Source: an uncultured Dialister sp. (GTDB lineage: Bacteria > Bacillota > Negativicutes > Veillonellales > Dialisteraceae). Taken from it: 64,000 nucleotides of DNA. Where the stretch lies: positions 1-64,000 of the forward strand of contig UQJW01000009.1 in the NCBI GenBank assembly GCA_900541485.1, given 5' to 3'. This document shows, piece after piece, positions 1 through 7,836 of the stretch. Position 1 is the stretch's first letter, and each line of letters starts with the position of its first letter. Position numbers and translations under genes: made by a program. The notes under the pieces are model-generated. The model had not been told where the DNA came from and did no database searches. It worked only from the letters and a program-made list of their open reading frames with translations.

Positions 1-3
1 GAA

Positions 4-280
4 GCAAGCGAACCACTTTTCGAGGAGCAAAGCGACGCTGTAAAAGTGAGTGAGAGGCTTTGCCTTTAGGCTAAGGTGGCGGCGAAGCCGTCGGAAGGGG
101 TAAGTGTGAGCAGAAACGAAAAAACAGTTTTTTACAAAACGGTAGTAAATACTTGCCCGTCATTCTTGAACGAAGTGAAAAGCGGTCGTGAATAGCGTTA
201 TAAAAAAGTACGGGAAAGAGTGATGGCAAGTGAACCACTTTTCGAGGAGCGAAGCGACGCTGTAAAAGTGAGTGAAACGC
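4..280. repeat. 55-bp direct repeat pair (4-58 and 226-280)
   Basis: Bases 4-58 and 226-280 are nearly identical, differing at a few positions. Each copy contains a short hairpin in which CACTTTT near the start pairs with AAAAGTG near the end. The pair sits at the outer edge of the larger palindromic repeat described next. No coding function is visible. Confidence 0.75.
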
Positions 281-560
281 CATACCCGACCAACGGGAGC
301 GGTAAGAATCCGGGCAGAGGTTGCAGCTATCAAATGTGTTTTCCTGTACTCGCTGCCGGATTCTTCGCTAACACTCATTACTCTGCAGTGCCGTTTTACT
401 CATTCGCATACTTCCGCCGCTCAAGAATGACGGCAGGAGTGCTTTTAGTTTTTTATGATATTCTGACCTGTGTACGCCGGTTTGCCCCCTATCGCCTCGC
501 AAGGTCCCGGCACTTCCCTTTGGATTCGTGGAAAGCTTACCTCAAAAAGAATTTATATTT
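71..560. repeat. Long nested-palindrome repeat, copy A
   Basis: This is a non-coding interspersed repeat that recurs at 4519-4945. Three sets of inverted arms are nested. The outer arms are about 71-116 and about 466-540 and are imperfect. The middle arms are 157-172 (CATTCTTGAACG core) and 420-434 (TCAAGAATGACGG). The inner arms are 304-316 (AAGAATCCGGGCA) and 353-366 (TGCCGGATTCTT). Open frames across it are accidental because they follow the symmetry and have no ribosome site. The whole stretch 1-691 holds no credible gene. It may be a MITE-like element or a repeat folding as RNA. Confidence 0.7.
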
Positions 561-691
561 TACATACAATAATATTTGCCTGATTGCTACTCGGAAGTGA
601 GAAGTACGGGACCGGGACAGCAGAAATGAAGAGGACTTGCAGAAATGTGTTTGTTTGCGTAGTATTAAATTAAAATATTACGGGAGGAAGC

Positions 692-1453
692 ATGAGAAAA
701 TATTTCTTTTTTGATATAGACGGCACGTTGACTACTCCTTTGACGGCAGACTATCCGGACAGTACGAGAGAGACGATACGTCAATTGCAGGCACAGGGGC
801 ATTTTGTTTCTTTGGCTACGGGGCGGATACAGGCCGATGCGGCAGAGGTGGCAAGGGAGTTGGAGATTCCTGCGCTCGTTTCTGACGGCGGAAATGCCGT
901 GACCGTAGAGGGGGAAATTCTTTATCATGAGGGGTTGCCGCTCCCGTTATGTTATCGTCTTTTGGCGGATACGGATCGGAAAAAACACCCTTGGGCGATA
1001 ACGACGGAGAATAGGAAATACCGGATTGCAAGTACTGCGGAGTATCTGGAAAAAGTAAAGGACCGCTACTATGAAACGGATATCATTCCCGGTTATGATT
1101 ATCGTAAGGCGGAGCAAATCTATAAGATATTCATCGCCTGTACGCGGAAGGAGTCGGAGGAAATACCGCTTCACGGTTTGCCTTCCGTATGGTTCAGGGA
1201 AGATACGTTGTTGATAGAGCCTGTGCATAAAGAGCGAGGCATTTTTGAAATTATGAAAAAGTATCATCTGAGGGATGATCAGATTGTCGTATTCGGTGAC
1301 GGTATGAATGATTGCTCCATGTTCCGCAAGGAATGGATGACTGTTGCTATGGGAAACGGAAAGGCCCCGTTAAAGGAAAAAGCGAAGTATATTACCAAAA
1401 ATGCAGATGAAGACGGGATTTATGAGGCATGCCGTCATTTCGGTTGGATTTAA
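692..1453 (+). CDS. HAD-superfamily hydrolase (Cof type)
   Basis: Predicted 253-aa cytosolic phosphatase of the Cof/YidA-like HAD group. Motif I is FDIDGTLT at residues 7-14, with the two Asp that carry out phosphoryl transfer. Motif II is the ATGR stretch near residue 42. Motif III/IV is GDGMNDCSMF near residue 204, which binds Mg. The middle of the protein fits a C2 cap domain. A GGGAGG ribosome site lies 7 bases before the ATG. Family members dephosphorylate sugar phosphates, nucleotides or flavin precursors; the substrate cannot be told from the sequence. It precedes the ecf genes on the same strand but is separated by about 220 bases, so it is probably its own unit. Confidence 0.85.
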   Translation: MRKYFFFDIDGTLTTPLTADYPDSTRETIRQLQAQGHFVSLATGRIQADAAEVARELEIPALVSDGGNAVTVEGEILYHEGLPLPLCYRLLADTDRKKHPWAITTENRKYRIASTAEYLEKVKDRYYETDIIPGYDYRKAEQIYKIFIACTRKESEEIPLHGLPSVWFREDTLLIEPVHKERGIFEIMKKYHLRDDQIVVFGDGMNDCSMFRKEWMTVAMGNGKAPLKEKAKYITKNADEDGIYEACRHFGWI

Positions 1454-1485
1454 GCGGAACAAAAAATGAGAGTAGAATGCGTAAG

Positions 1486-1510
1486 CAGGATACTCTTTTT
1501 TTGTATCCTG
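1486..1510 (+). terminator. Weak hairpin after the HAD gene
   Basis: CAGGATAC and GTATCCTG pair across a T-rich loop. There is no clear T-run after the stem, so termination is uncertain. The rest of 1454-1675 holds a possible -10 box (TATGAT near 1634) ahead of ecfA1 and nothing else I recognise. Confidence 0.35.
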
Positions 1511-1675
1511 ATTTCTTTGATTTCCTTATTGTCAAATTGTCAACGGAGTAAATACGGTAATCATTGACAAAACGCCGGTGCTTTTTTAAAATATAAATTG
1601 ATTGCAGATTTGACCGCATTTGATGGTTTTGGTATGATAAATTATCACTGATATTTCTATGGAATCGAGGACGGA

Positions 1676-2545
1676 ATGGAAAGTAACGGGAGTGATAAGG
1701 ATATCCTTTTTGATATACGGAATGTATCCCACACGTTTGAAACGGAAGAGGGAAAGTCTTTTGAGGCTTTAAAAAATATTACGGCACAAATCAGAAAGGG
1801 CGGGTTTACGGCGATTATCGGGACGAACGGGAGCGGTAAATCGACTTTGGCGCGTCATCTGAATGCTCTTTTGATGCCTACGGAAGGCGAATTGCTGGTA
1901 GACGGTATGAATACGTCTGATGAGAGTGCGGTATGGAAAATCAGGCAAAAGGTGGGCATGGTATTTCAAAATCCCGACAACCAGCTTGTAGCGGCTATTG
2001 TTGAAGAAGATGTGGCTTTCGGTCCGGAAAATCTCGGCGTGCCTCCTGAGGAAATCAGGGAGCGTGTGGAGCAGGCTTTGGAGAAGGTGGGCATGACAGC
2101 CTACAGAGGACAAGCGCCGTCCATGCTTTCCGGCGGACAAAAGCAAAGAATTGCAATTGCCGGGGTGCTTGCCATGCAGCCCGATTGCATTGTGCTTGAT
2201 GAGCCGACGGCGATGCTTGACCCGAAGGGAAGAGCCGAGGTCATGGCTACGATTCACGAGTTGAATGAAAAAGAGGGGATTACGATTGTTTTGATTACCC
2301 ACTTTATGGAAGAAGCGGTGACGGCCGATCGCGTTATGGTGATTGACCGCGGTGTTTTGCAAATGGACGGTACGGCGCGGGAAGTTTTTTCCCAAGCGGA
2401 TAAGCTGACGGAAATAGGACTGGACGTTCCCGTGGCTGCCGATTTATCCCGCCGTCTCCGCAAGGCGGGTATGGCTGTTTCTGAAAATTGTATGACCGAT
2501 GAAGAGTTGGGAGAGGCATTATGTCCATTTGTGTCGAAAATGTAA
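1676..2545 (+). CDS. ecfA1: Energy-coupling factor transporter ATPase EcfA1
   Basis: First ATP-binding subunit (289 aa) of an ECF-type transporter, which powers uptake of vitamins or metals by interchangeable membrane S-components. Walker A is GTNGSGKST at residues 49-57. The Q-loop lies in FQNPDNQL, the signature LSGGQKQR near 151, Walker B CIVLDEP near 172 and the switch His in LITHF. The C-terminal extension typical of EcfA follows. The gene overlaps ecfA2 by 25 bases and ecfT follows directly, giving the classic A1-A2-T core module. No S-component is present, so this is probably the shared group II energising module of the cell. Confidence 0.95.
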   Translation: MESNGSDKDILFDIRNVSHTFETEEGKSFEALKNITAQIRKGGFTAIIGTNGSGKSTLARHLNALLMPTEGELLVDGMNTSDESAVWKIRQKVGMVFQNPDNQLVAAIVEEDVAFGPENLGVPPEEIRERVEQALEKVGMTAYRGQAPSMLSGGQKQRIAIAGVLAMQPDCIVLDEPTAMLDPKGRAEVMATIHELNEKEGITIVLITHFMEEAVTADRVMVIDRGVLQMDGTAREVFSQADKLTEIGLDVPVAADLSRRLRKAGMAVSENCMTDEELGEALCPFVSKM

Positions 2546-3381
2546 GTTATATTTACGGGAAAGGGACACCTTTTGAAAAGGCGGCTCTTTCGAATGTGAG
2601 TCTGACAATTGAAAAGGGCGAGTTTATCGGAATCATCGGGCATACCGGAAGCGGTAAGTCAACGTTGATCCAGCATCTGAACGGTTTGCTTCATCCGACG
2701 GTAGGACGTGTCACTGTCGACGGCGTGGATTTGGCGGGAAAGTCAAAGGAAGCATTGGCAAAACGCCATTCTGTCGGCATGGTTTTCCAATATCCGGAGC
2801 ATCAGCTTTTTGAGGAAACGGTAGCAAAGGATATTGCTTTCGGTCCGCATAATCAGGGTTATGATGAAGAGGAAATAAAGAAGCGTGTAAAAAGTGCCAT
2901 GAAATTTGCGGGCATTGATTATGAAATGTTTGCGGAGCGTTCGCCGTTCCGTTTATCCGGGGGACAGCAGAGGCGGGTGGCGATTGCAGGTGTGATTGCC
3001 ATGCATCCCGATTTCCTTATTTTAGATGAGCCGTCAGCAGGACTGGATCCTGTGGGACGGCGTGAAATATTCAGCCGTATCCGCAGTTGGTATGAAAAAG
3101 GGGTATTTTCCGTCATTCTTGTCTCTCACAATATGGACGATATCGCCCGTCTGGCGACCCGTCTGCTTGTCATGCATGAGGGCCGTATCATTCTTGACGG
3201 AAATCCGATGGATATTTTCCTCCATCACAGGAAAGAATTGCAGGACTGCGGTGTCGATGCCCCGCCGCTGACACAAACTCTTTTGTATCTGAAGGAAAAG
3301 GGGATTCCTGTTCCCGAGGATGCCAAAACGGCCAAAGAGGCGGCAGAAAAAATGGTAACCATGTTGGGAGGTAACCGATAA
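2521..3381 (+). CDS. ecfA2: Energy-coupling factor transporter ATPase EcfA2
   Basis: Second ATPase (286 aa) of the ECF module. Walker A is GHTGSGKST at residues 40-48, with the Q-loop in FQYPEHQLF, signature LSGGQQRR near 145 and Walker B LILDEPSAGLDP near 167. The switch His is in VSHNMDD. It forms a heterodimer with EcfA1 on the cytoplasmic face of EcfT. The start lies inside the end of ecfA1 and its stop overlaps the ecfT start by one base (TAATG), so the three are translationally coupled. Confidence 0.95.
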   Translation: MSICVENVSYIYGKGTPFEKAALSNVSLTIEKGEFIGIIGHTGSGKSTLIQHLNGLLHPTVGRVTVDGVDLAGKSKEALAKRHSVGMVFQYPEHQLFEETVAKDIAFGPHNQGYDEEEIKKRVKSAMKFAGIDYEMFAERSPFRLSGGQQRRVAIAGVIAMHPDFLILDEPSAGLDPVGRREIFSRIRSWYEKGVFSVILVSHNMDDIARLATRLLVMHEGRIILDGNPMDIFLHHRKELQDCGVDAPPLTQTLLYLKEKGIPVPEDAKTAKEAAEKMVTMLGGNR

Positions 3382-4187
3382 TGCTTACAGATATGACTCT
3401 CGGGCAATATTATCCGGGAAACTCGTTCCTCCACAAAATGGATCCGCGGGCGAAAATTTTATGTACCATGATTTTTATTTGTGCCATATTTTTGGCCAAC
3501 AATCCGTGGTCATATTTGGTGGTAACGCTTTTTACCGCACTTTGTATTTCTCTGTCGGGTGTACCGTTCCGTCTCATCGTAAAAGCGGTAAAACCGCTGT
3601 GGGTCATCCTTGTTTTTACTCTGGTGATTCATTTATTGACGACGCCGGGAACGGAAATTTTCAGGCTCGGTCCGGTAAAAATCACGGAAGAAGGGGTCAG
3701 GAACGGTGTCTTTATGACACTCCGTCTTGTATTTCTGATTGCTTTTTCATCTCTTTTGACGTATACGACAAGTCCGATTGTACTTACTGACGGTATCGAA
3801 GCCCTTCTCATGCCGTTCCGCCGTTTCGGCGTACCTGCGCATGAACTGGCTATGATGATGACGATTGCACTTCGTTTTATTCCCACCCTTCTTGAGGAAA
3901 CGGACCGCATTATGAAAGCCCAATCGTCAAGGGGAGCAGATTTTACGGCAGGAAATATTTGGCAAAAAGCTAAGTCCATGGTGCCGCTCCTTGTTCCTCT
4001 TTTCATTTCCGCATTCCGTCGGGCCGACGATTTGGCAACGGCGATGGAAGCACGCTGCTACCGCGGCGGTGAAGGCAGGACGAAAATGCACCGTCTTGTT
4101 TATACGGGAAATGACAGAATTGCTTTTGCCGCAGTTCTTGTCGTTGTGGCTGTTTTGGCAGGAATGTATTTTTATCTCAAGGCGTAA
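3381..4187 (+). CDS. ecfT: Energy-coupling factor transporter transmembrane protein EcfT
   Basis: Integral membrane scaffold (268 aa) that couples the ATPase pair to S-components. Several hydrophobic helices run from about residue 25 to 130, with a final one at the C-terminus. The two coupling-helix motifs are visible as SSRGADF near 182 and the A-R-C-Y-R-G-G stretch near 223, where conserved Arg residues insert into the ATPase grooves. In many Firmicutes truA follows ecfT on the same strand. Here truA is on the opposite strand beyond a repeat region. Confidence 0.93.
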   Translation: MLTDMTLGQYYPGNSFLHKMDPRAKILCTMIFICAIFLANNPWSYLVVTLFTALCISLSGVPFRLIVKAVKPLWVILVFTLVIHLLTTPGTEIFRLGPVKITEEGVRNGVFMTLRLVFLIAFSSLLTYTTSPIVLTDGIEALLMPFRRFGVPAHELAMMMTIALRFIPTLLEETDRIMKAQSSRGADFTAGNIWQKAKSMVPLLVPLFISAFRRADDLATAMEARCYRGGEGRTKMHRLVYTGNDRIAFAAVLVVVAVLAGMYFYLKA

Positions 4188-4194
4188 AACTAAA

Positions 4195-4226
4195 GGGTAT
4201 TTTCTTTGCAGGAAATATCCTTTTTT
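4195..4226 (+). terminator. Terminator of the ecf operon
   Basis: GGGTATTTTC pairs with GAAATATCC across a 7-base loop and is followed by six T. It lies 8 bases after the ecfT stop. Confidence 0.75.
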
Positions 4227-4299
4227 ATATGCAATGATTTAAATAAAAACAGAAAATTGACTTGAGCAACAAAACAGTCTCCGCACAAAAAGCTGTTCC

Positions 4300-4470
4300 C
4301 GCTCGTCGGCTAAAGTAGCAGCATTAGCTGATGAAAGGGGGCAAGTGTGAGCAGAAACAGGAAATGATTCTGACCTGTGTACGCCAGCTTGCCCCTATCA
4401 CCTCGCAGGCTCGGCACTTCCCTCCGCGTTCGGGGGAAGCTTACATTAAGGAAGAAAGAATTCATAATTT
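4300..4470. repeat. Partial copy of the palindromic repeat
   Basis: This shortened copy carries the outer-left arm (GGCAAGTGTGAGCAGAAA core, 4340-4357) directly joined to the outer-right arm (TGACCTGTGTACGCCAG core, 4371 on, ending in GAAGCTTACATTAAGG). The central 250 bases of the full element are missing. The right arm is almost identical to 4855-4950. Confidence 0.65.
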
Positions 4471-4518
4471 TAAAAAGTATTACTTGATTGTTGCCGTAAA
4501 ACGATAAAATGCAAACTG

Positions 4519-4950
4519 TAAGCCGTCCCCGCTTGTCGGGGAAGGTGGCGGCGAAGCCGTCGGAAGGGGTAAGTGTGAGCAGAAATATAAAAAGAAGCTT
4601 TTTACAAAACGGTATTACCTGCTTGCCTGTCATTCTTGAACGGTCGAAAAAATTCTAATGACTATAACGTAATAAAAAGAAGTTGACTCAGAGTGAAGAA
4701 TCCGGGCAGAGGTTACAAGTATTGAATGCGTTTTCCTCTATCCTATGCCGGATTCTTCGCTAAGAGCCATATTCTGTTTTTCCTTCGCCATCATTCCGAT
4801 TTTGCCCGCTGCTCAAGAATGACGGCAGGGGGAATTGCGTTTTTATATGATGGTTTGACCTGTGTACGCCAGCATGCCCCTTTCGCCTCGCAGGCTCGGC
4901 ACTTCCCTCCGAAGTCGGGGGAAGCTTACATTAAGGAAGAAAGAATTCAT
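4519..4950. repeat. Long nested-palindrome repeat, copy B
   Basis: This second full copy matches copy A in order and spacing. The outer arms are about 4519-4585 and 4856-4940. The middle arms are 4626-4642 and 4812-4830. The inner arms are 4695-4708 (GAAGAATCCGGGCA) and 4746-4760 (TGCCGGATTCTTCGC). The stretch 4229-5046 between ecfT and truA contains only this repeat material; open frames in it have no ribosome sites. Confidence 0.7.
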
Positions 4951-5046
4951 ATTTTTATATGAGGGAAAACAAAAAACAGTGAAAAGACTCATGCAAAAAA
5001 GCCGTTCCCGTTAGGAGCAGCTTTTATTTACAGGCAGGTATATTCT

Positions 5047-5844
5047 TTATACGTTCCAAGGGTAGTAAGGTTTGTGAACGGTCGTTTCGATATCTTCTTT
5101 TGTTACAGGACGGAAGTACACTTTCAGCAGGCAAAGACCGTGCGCCGGGGCGGTGATGCCCAGACGTCTTCTGTCCCGTGCTTCTAAAATGTCCGGGATG
5201 TCATCAGGATTTATTTTTCCCCGTCCTGCATCAACGAGAGCACCGGCTATATTTCTTACCATGTGGTAGAGAAATCCTTCGCCTGTGACGAATAAATGAA
5301 AGAGGCCGTCTTTTTTTATGAGCCGGATGTCTTGCAGGAGCCGGACAGGATTGGCGGGAACGGAATTATTTCCGCGAAATGAGGTAAAGTCGTGCCGGCC
5401 TTCCAAATAACCGGCAGCTTTTTTCATTTTTTCCATATCGAGGGATCTTCCTGCGGTCCAGACGTAGCGTTTCAAAAAGGGAGAGATATCCTTGTCTTCC
5501 GTGAAAAGATAGCCGTAGGTTTTTCCGTAATTGCTCTTTCGTACCGAAAAATCAGGAGCGACTTCCCTGCTTTGTATGACCCGGATATCATCGGGGAGAA
5601 TTTGGTTCAAGGGGAAAATAAAGCGGTCACCGGGAATAGAGGAACCGGTGAAGAATGTACATTCCTGTCCGTAGGCGTGAACGCCTGCATCGGTGCGGGC
5701 TACAAAATAGAGGGTCGATTTTTCATTGGTCACTTTGTAAATCGCATCTTCTATGATTTCCTGTAAGGTGATATTATTTTCCTGTCTTTGAAATCCGCCG
5801 TAATTCGTTCCTTCGTAGGAAAGTGTGATACGGATATTTCTCAT
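5047..5844 (-). CDS. truA: tRNA pseudouridine synthase A
   Basis: 265-aa enzyme that converts uridine to pseudouridine at positions 38-40 of the tRNA anticodon arm. The catalytic Asp is in ARTDAGVHA near residue 51. Other conserved parts include YEGTNYGGFQRQ at the N-terminus, the SFRGNN stretch and GEGFLYHMVRNIAGAL, which is typical of TruA. Length matches the family. It is convergent with the ecf operon, whereas ecfT-truA colinearity is common in Firmicutes, suggesting a local inversion near the repeats. Confidence 0.95.
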   Translation of the reverse strand: MRNIRITLSYEGTNYGGFQRQENNITLQEIIEDAIYKVTNEKSTLYFVARTDAGVHAYGQECTFFTGSSIPGDRFIFPLNQILPDDIRVIQSREVAPDFSVRKSNYGKTYGYLFTEDKDISPFLKRYVWTAGRSLDMEKMKKAAGYLEGRHDFTSFRGNNSVPANPVRLLQDIRLIKKDGLFHLFVTGEGFLYHMVRNIAGALVDAGRGKINPDDIPDILEARDRRRLGITAPAHGLCLLKVYFRPVTKEDIETTVHKPYYPWNV

Positions 5845-5990
5845 TCTTCACAAATCTCCTTATGATTCTGTCCGCTGCACCGCGTAAATGTGCGGTTTTT
5901 CGCCGGACAGGGTATTTATTTTGGCAGATTCTGCCATGATATGTGTAGTATATAATACGTATAGGGGATAATCAACGATGCAGGTAAATA

Positions 5991-6026
5991 AAACGGTCTT
6001 TTCCCGAATCATGAGAAAGACCGTTT
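5991..6026 (-). terminator. Hairpin terminator after the first usp gene
   Basis: AAACGGTCTT and AAGACCGTTT form a perfect 10-bp stem with T-runs on both strands. It lies 8 bases beyond the stop of the 6034-6468 gene. Confidence 0.7.
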
Positions 6027-6033
6027 TTTTGAA

Positions 6034-6468
6034 TTATTTAATGATAATGACAGGGCATTTTGCATTGCTGAGTACGTCCCGTGATACAGAGCCCATGAGA
6101 AGACTTTTCCATGTGCTGCGTCCGCGGTTGCCCATGATGATGAGATCTGCTTTTGTTTGACCTGCCAGATACAGAATCATCGGAACAGGCTCGCCGATTT
6201 CAAAAAGTAAATCATGGTCAATGGAGTCGGGAATCAAGGATTTGGCTTCCGTCAAATCAACTTGGCCGGGGAATTCGTTTTTTTCACCCTTTTCTGAGTT
6301 TGAATTGGCGATGACACTGATTTCCAAAGGGGTCGCACTATTGGAAATGGTGGCTACGTAAATTTTTGGGTTTTCACAGCAACCGGCAACGGAAACTGCG
6401 GTGGCCAGGGCACGCCGGGATTGTTCGGAACCGTCATAGGGAACAAGAATGTTTTTAAAATCTAACAT
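6034..6468 (-). CDS. Universal stress protein (UspA family), copy 1
   Basis: 144-aa single-domain Usp. It begins MLDFKNILVPYDGS, the first strand and loop of the fold. It carries the ATP-binding motif GNRGRSTWKSLLMGSVS near the C-terminus (G-2x-G-9x-G-S pattern) and ends CPVIIIK. The ATG at 6468 is preferred over a GTG nine bases upstream because GAGGAG lies about 10 bases before it. Usp proteins bind ATP and dimerise in the cytoplasm under stress or growth arrest. Two paralogues follow at 6618 and 7098 on the same strand. Confidence 0.9.
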   Translation of the reverse strand: MLDFKNILVPYDGSEQSRRALATAVSVAGCCENPKIYVATISNSATPLEISVIANSNSEKGEKNEFPGQVDLTEAKSLIPDSIDHDLLFEIGEPVPMILYLAGQTKADLIIMGNRGRSTWKSLLMGSVSRDVLSNAKCPVIIIK

Positions 6469-6578
6469 GGTTTTCACACTCCTCTGTATAGATGATCAGC
6501 CGTATGGCTATTGTCTATAGTATAAGGAAAAACAGAAAATTTAACAATTGATATTTGAAGACATTTTGAGTTTCGGAC

Positions 6579-6610
6579 AAAAAACCGCCGGCACATAATA
6601 AGACCGGCGG
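6579..6610 (-). terminator. Terminator after the second usp gene
   Basis: A perfect CCGCCGG/CCGGCGG stem is followed, on the minus strand, by six T. Confidence 0.8.
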
Positions 6611-6617
6611 CATTTCT

Positions 6618-7058
6618 TTATTTAATAATAAATATCGGGCATTCGGAGTGGGTCAGCATGTAATTGGAAACCGATCCGAGGAGCAGACTGTTCAAGGCGC
6701 CGAGACCGCGGCTGCCCATGACAATCAGGTCACAATTATTTTCTTTGGCCAGAGATTCCAGAAGCGGGCCTGCATCGCCCGTTTTCTTCAGGTATTCTGC
6801 CTTTACCGTTGCGGGAACTGTTTTTTTCGCTTCTTCCAAGTTTTTGTGTGCCGGAGAGTAGTTAACGGCTTTCAACTGCTCATTGATGTAAGCCCGTTCT
6901 AAATTATTCACGCTCAGAGCGGAAACGTCTTCATCAATGGAAGCTATATATAAAACAGTGTCTTTGGAAGACTCTGCCATAGCAATGGCTTGTTTTAAAG
7001 CTCTTTTTCCGTGTTCTGAACCGTCGTAGGGAACAAGGATTCTTTTAAAATCTAACAT
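6618..7058 (-). CDS. Universal stress protein (UspA family), copy 2
   Basis: 146-aa Usp. It starts MLDFKRILVPYDGS, with the ATP-binding signature GSRGLGALNSLLLGSVS near residue 117 and ending CPIFIIK. It is 39 bases from copy 3 with no terminator between, so the two are probably one transcript that ends at the hairpin 6579-6610. The middle third (residues 40-80) differs most from the other copies, as expected if the three respond to different conditions. Confidence 0.9.
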   Translation of the reverse strand: MLDFKRILVPYDGSEHGKRALKQAIAMAESSKDTVLYIASIDEDVSALSVNNLERAYINEQLKAVNYSPAHKNLEEAKKTVPATVKAEYLKKTGDAGPLLESLAKENNCDLIVMGSRGLGALNSLLLGSVSNYMLTHSECPIFIIK

Positions 7059-7097
7059 AAGTATCCCACCTTCCAGAAAAAATATTATATGGAAAAA

Positions 7098-7541
7098 CTA
7101 TTTAATAATACAAACCGGACAAGATGCATTGGCTACGATATGACTCGATACGGAGCCCATGAGAAAACTTTTCAGTGTGCCGCGGCCACGGCTGCCCATG
7201 ACAACGAGGTCACAATTTTTTTCGACGGTCAAGTCCAGGAGAATATTGCCGGGATTTCCAATCCGGTAAAGAAGTTCATAACGGATGCCTTCGGGAATCG
7301 ATGATTCCGCTTCTTCCAAAAGAATTTCACCGATGCTCTTTCCGTTTTCACCCTCTTCTTTTTCAAGCACATAGGCCTGTGTCAGGGCGATGTTTTCCGT
7401 GGCAGAGACCGGCGGGGAAACGGTGGCAATGAATAATTTGGCATTGTCGCAACATTGGTACATGGCGACGGCTTGGGCCAATGCTTTTTTTGCGTGATCG
7501 GAGCCGTCATAAGGAACGAGAATTCTTTTAAAATCTAACAT
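7098..7541 (-). CDS. Universal stress protein (UspA family), copy 3
   Basis: 147-aa Usp with the same MLDFKRILVPYDGS start and GSRGRGTLKSFLMGSVS nucleotide-binding motif. An in-frame extension of 19 codons upstream is unlikely to be translated. GAGGTGGG sits just before the ATG at 7541, and all three paralogues begin at the same point. This is the promoter-proximal gene of the pair with copy 2. Confidence 0.9.
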   Translation of the reverse strand: MLDFKRILVPYDGSDHAKKALAQAVAMYQCCDNAKLFIATVSPPVSATENIALTQAYVLEKEEGENGKSIGEILLEEAESSIPEGIRYELLYRIGNPGNILLDLTVEKNCDLVVMGSRGRGTLKSFLMGSVSSHIVANASCPVCIIK

Positions 7542-7735
7542 AATCATCCCACCTCTCTTATGAATATTGACTGATCGGAAGAGAAACATTATCACCAATT
7601 TCTCTATTTATATTATAACACTAAGCTCATATAAATTAAAGAAAAGCATGTTTTATTTATGTAAAATTATCATTAAGAAATGGAGGTTATGAACAGAAGA
7701 TATCCTAAAATCTTTTACGAAGTTTTTAAATATGT

Positions 7736-7791
7736 TATAATAAACTGTATTTCCTGTAACGAAAAATAACAGTATATTTTTGTGTTATAAT
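7736..7791 (+). promoter_or_regulatory. Two TATAAT boxes ahead of typA
   Basis: Consensus -10 hexamers stand at 7736-7741 and 7786-7791, about 95 and 45 bases before the typA start. The 295-base gap 7542-7836 otherwise holds only AT-rich sequence shared with the divergent usp promoter. Confidence 0.45.
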
Positions 7792-7836
7792 AAGTAAATA
7801 TATTTTTAGCTTTATGTAAGGAGAAGAAAGAAAGAA

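Noticed and set aside
71..600. Open frames of 70-126 codons over the first repeat
   Set aside because: They follow inverted-repeat sequence, have no ribosome sites, and similar frames appear in the other repeat copies.
4310..4962. Frames of 78-107 codons between ecfT and truA
   Set aside because: Same reason: translated repeat sequence, no ribosome site, no protein-like composition.
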